NCBI GenBank assembly: GCA_963965975.1
Contig: OZ014411.1
Span: 18,628,446-18,692,445, forward strand
Reading direction: 5' to 3'
Length of the DNA: 64,000 nt
DNA from: Xestospongia bergquistia
Taxonomy: Eukaryota > Porifera > Demospongiae > Haplosclerida > Petrosiidae
Below, piece after piece: positions 61,159 to 64,000 of the stretch. The notes beneath the pieces were generated by a model that worked only from the letters and a program-made list of their open reading frames with translations, searched no databases and had not been told where the DNA came from. How positions within the stretch are numbered: position 1 is the stretch's first letter; the number at the start of each line of letters is the position of its first letter. The translations under genes and the position numbers were made by a program.

Positions 61159-63018
61159 TTAAATTAAAGACTTTTTAAAGGTTTAGACTATTGAGTGAAG
61201 TTAACAAAGTAAACAGCTCAGTCTAAAGGACTCTATGGGACTAACTAAATAAACTGTTATTAACAGTTTAGTAAGTTGGTTTGCATCAAAAAACTAAACT
61301 CTTTAAATTAAAGACTTTAGAAGGCTTAGACTATTGAGTGAAGTTATTAATGTAAACAGCTCAGTCTAAAGGACTCTATGGGACTAACTATATAAACTGT
61401 TATTAACAGTTTAGTAAGTTGGTTTTGCCTTAACACTCTAAAGTCTTTAAATTAAGGACTTTAGAATGTTTAGAGTACTGATGGAAGTTAACAAAGTAAA
61501 CAGCTCAGTCTAAAGGACTCTATGGGACTAACTAAATGAACTGTTATTAACAGTTTAGTAAGTTGGTTTGCAATAATACTCTAAAGTGTTTAAATTAAAG
61601 ACTTTAGAAGGTTTAGACTATTGAGTGAAGTTAATAAAGTAAAAAGCTCAGTCTAATGGACTCTATGGGACTAACTAAATAAACTGTTATTAACAGTTTA
61701 GTAAGTTGCTTTGCTTTAACTCTCTAAAGTCTTTAAATTAAAGACTTTAGAAGGCTTAGACTGTTGATTGAAGTTAACAAAGTAAACAGCTCAGTCTAAT
61801 GGACTCTATTGGACTAACTAAATAAACTGTTATTAACAGTTTAGTAAGTTGGTTTGCCTTAAAACTCTAAAGTCTTTAAATTAAAGACTTTAGAAGTTTA
61901 GACTATTGAGTGATTTTAATAATGTAAACAGCTCAGTCTAAAGGACTCTATGGGACTAACTAAATAAACTGTTATGAACAGTTTTGTTAGTTGGTTTGCA
62001 TTAACACTCTAAAGTCTTTAAATTAAAGACTTTAGAAGGTTTAGACTATTGAGTGAAGTTAATAAAGTAAACAGCTCAGTCTAAAGGACTCTATGGGACT
62101 AACTAAATAAACTGTCATTAACAGTTTAGTAAGTTGGTTTGCATTAATACTCTAAAGTCTTTAAATTAAAGACTTTAGAAGGTTTAGACTATTGAGTGAA
62201 GTTAATAAAGTAAACAGCTCAGTCGAAAGGACTGTGTGGGACGAACTAAAAAAACTGGTATTAACAGTTTAGTTAGTTGCTTTGCCTTAACACTCTAAAG
62301 TCTTTAAATTAAAGACTTAGAAGGTTTAGACTATTGAGTGAAGTTAATAAAGTAAAAAGCTCAGTCTAATGGACTCTATGGGACTAACTAAATAAACTGT
62401 TATTAACAGTTTAGTAAGTTGCTTTGCTTTAACGCTCTAAAGTCTTTAAATTAAAGACTTTAGAAGGCTTAGACTGTTGATTGAAGTTAACAAAGTAAAC
62501 AGCTCAGTCTAATGGACTCTATGGGACTAACTAAATGAACTGTTATTAACAGTTTAGCAAGTTGGTTTGCATTAACAATCTAAACTCTTTAAATTAAAGA
62601 CTTTTTAAAGGTTTAGACTATTGAGTGAAGTTAATAAAGTAAACAGCTCAGTCTAAAGGACTCCATGGGACTAACTAAATAAACTGTTATTAACAGTTTA
62701 GTAAGTTGGTTTGCATTAACACTATAAAGTCTTTAATTTAAAGACTTTAGAAGGTTTAGACTATTGAGTGAAGTTATTAAAGTAAACAGCTCAGTCTAAA
62801 GGACTCTATGGGACTAACAAAATAAACTGTTATTAACAGTTTAGTAAGTTGCTTTGCTTTAACACTCTAAAGTCTTTAAATTAAAGACTTTAGAATGTTT
62901 AGACTATTGATTGAAGTTAACAAAGTAAACAGCTCAGTCTAATGGACTCTATGGGACTAACTAAATGAACTGTTATTAACAGTTTAGCAAGTTGGTTTGC
63001 ATTAACAATCTAAAGTCT
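61159..63018 (+). repeat. 13-unit higher-order repeat, copy 2
   Basis: Second copy, with the next starting 1860 bp later (ACTTTTTAAAGG at 63030, GCATTAAAACACTAAACTC at 63143). Inside, the ACTGGTATTAACAG unit has an offset of 1574 bp rather than 1859, so units were removed and added without changing total length. Confidence 0.82.
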
Positions 63019-64000
63019 TTAAATTAAAGACTTTTTAAAGGTTTAGACTATTGAGTGAAGTTAATAAAGTAAACAGCTCAGTCTAAAGGACTCTATGGGA
63101 CTAACTAAATAAACTGTTATTAACAGTTTAGTAAGTTGGTTTGCATTAAAACACTAAACTCTTTAAATTAAAGACTTTAGAAGGCTTAGACTATTGAGTG
63201 AAGTTATTAATGTAAACAGCTCAGTCTAAAGGACTCTATGGGACTAACTATATAAACTGTTATAACAGTTTAGTAAGTTGGTTTTGCCTTAACACTCTAA
63301 AGTTTTTAAATTAAGGACTTCAGAATGTTTAGAGTATTGATTGAAGTTAACAAAGTAAACAGCTCAGTCTAAAGGACTCTATGGGACTAACTAAATAAAC
63401 TGTTATTAACAGTTTAGTAAGTTGCTTTGCTTTAACACTTTAAAGTCTTTAAATTAAAGACTTTAGAAGGCTTAGACTGTTGATTGAAGTTAACAAAAGT
63501 AAACAGCTCAGTCTAATGGACTCTATGGGACTAACTAAATGAACTGTTATTAACAGTTTAGCAAGTTGGTTTGCATTAACAATCTAAAGTCTTTAAATTA
63601 AAGACTTTTTAAAGGTTTAGACTATTGTGAAGTTATTAATGTAAACAGCTCAGTCTAAAGGACTCTATGGGACTAACTATATAAACTGTTATTAACAGTT
63701 TAGTAAGTTGGTTTTGCCTTAACACTCTAAAGTCTTTAAATTAAAGACTTTAGAATGTTTAGAGTATTGATTGAAGTTAACAAAGTAAACAGCTCAGTCT
63801 AAAGGACTCTATGGGACTAACTAAATGAACTGTTATTAACAGTTTAGTAAGTTGGTTTGCAATAATACTCTAAAGTCTTTTAATTAAAGACTTTAGAAGG
63901 TTTAGACTATTGAGTGAAGTTAACTAAGTAAACAGCTCAGTCTATTGGACTCTATGGGACTAAATAAATAAACTGTTATTAACAGTTTAGTAAGTTGGTT
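63019..64000 (+). repeat. 13-unit higher-order repeat, copy 3 (cut by window edge)
   Basis: Starts with the same ACTTTTTAAAGG and ACTAAACTC units. It contains an internal partial repeat of the AAGTTATTAATG / TTAGAGTATTG units (about 63200 and 63630), and one unit with ACTATTGTGAAG that lacks GAG. The array runs out of the window at 64000. Confidence 0.78.

Larger units (their letters stand above)
19290..64000 (+). repeat. 143-bp satellite array, right segment
   Basis: About 313 further head-to-tail units up to the window edge, with no gene, RNA or insertion between them. Composition of variants changes along it. Subtype C is common up to about 41 kb. Units ending TTGCTTTGCTTTAAC first appear at about 34.7 kb and become frequent after 44 kb. 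ACTTTTGAAGGTTTGG units occupy about 46-53 kb, ACTTTTTAAGG units 55-59 kb and ACTTTTTAAAGG units 59-64 kb. These zones correspond to the separate higher-order repeats listed. Confidence 0.97.

Noticed and set aside
1-64000. Short open reading frames recurring at multiples of three units (429 bp)
   Set aside because: Because 143 is not a multiple of 3, any frame returns after three units, so chance open stretches recur. They are short, interrupted by frequent TAA and TAG, and vary between copies. They lie within the satellite and show no codon bias.
1-64000. Telomere-like GGTTTAG motif once per unit
   Set aside because: It occurs once per 143 bp in a fixed place and never as a tandem TTTAGGG or TTAGGG run.
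1-64000. Rho-independent terminator or promoter reading of the dyads
   Set aside because: The dyads are AT-rich, lack a following T-run, and occur in every unit of a non-coding satellite, so a bacterial terminator interpretation has no support.
1-64000. The window as an assembly artefact of collapsed or stuttered repeats
   Set aside because: The units carry many linked private variants and the HOR structure is coherent, with whole-unit gains and losses. That argues for genuine sequence, although the exact copy number still depends on the reads.

Overview
The window holds no host gene. It is one uninterrupted head-to-tail tandem array of an AT-rich satellite with a 143-bp repeat unit (about 440 copies, all in the same orientation). 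The only interruption is two 568-bp copies of a deleted DNA transposon of the hAT superfamily. The organism is a eukaryote. The hAT relic (BED-type/hAT dimerisation domain ending, KSSAVERLFS...RCN) looks like animal hAT elements, so I infer a metazoan, but nothing here allows a species to be named. A pure, multi-level satellite array of this size is what is expected of centromeric or pericentromeric heterochromatin. The sequence alone does not prove a centromere.

The repeat unit. Counting from ACTCTAAAGT as base 1, each unit carries a near-perfect dyad at bases 3-31 (14-base arms, one central base) and a second perfect dyad at bases 103-123 (10-base arms, one central base). A looser inverted repeat has arms TTTAGACT (35-42) and AGTCTAAA (73-80). 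The consensus has no CpG and no CENP-B-box-like sequence. At least four sequence subtypes can be told apart by linked diagnostic bases (A, B, C and D in the features).

Layout. 1-14579: satellite, with a 9-unit higher-order repeat (HOR) in tandem at 8610-11180, an 11- to 12-unit block repeated at 2490-5600, and a 16-unit block near the left edge copied again at 11617-14450 with four extra units. 14580-22863: a 4142-bp segment (hAT copy plus 25 satellite units) present twice in direct tandem, then a truncated third piece. 22864-32000: more diverged satellite with a 6-unit HOR at 27940-29653. 32000-44000: HOR copies of 20, 14, 19, 10 and 22 units that differ by gain or loss of whole units. 44975-51300: a 19-unit HOR. 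54840-59990: an 18-unit HOR. 59300-64000: a 13-unit HOR continuing past the window edge.

How the parts fit together. The hAT element inserted once, at the left arm of the first dyad, making the 8-bp duplication CTCTAAAG. The array around it was then duplicated by unequal exchange, which copied the element and its target-site duplications together. The array shows different HOR periods in neighbouring domains and whole-unit gains and losses between copies, the expected product of repeated unequal exchange. No coding potential, tRNA, rRNA, CRISPR, retroelement or other insertion was seen in the 64 kb.
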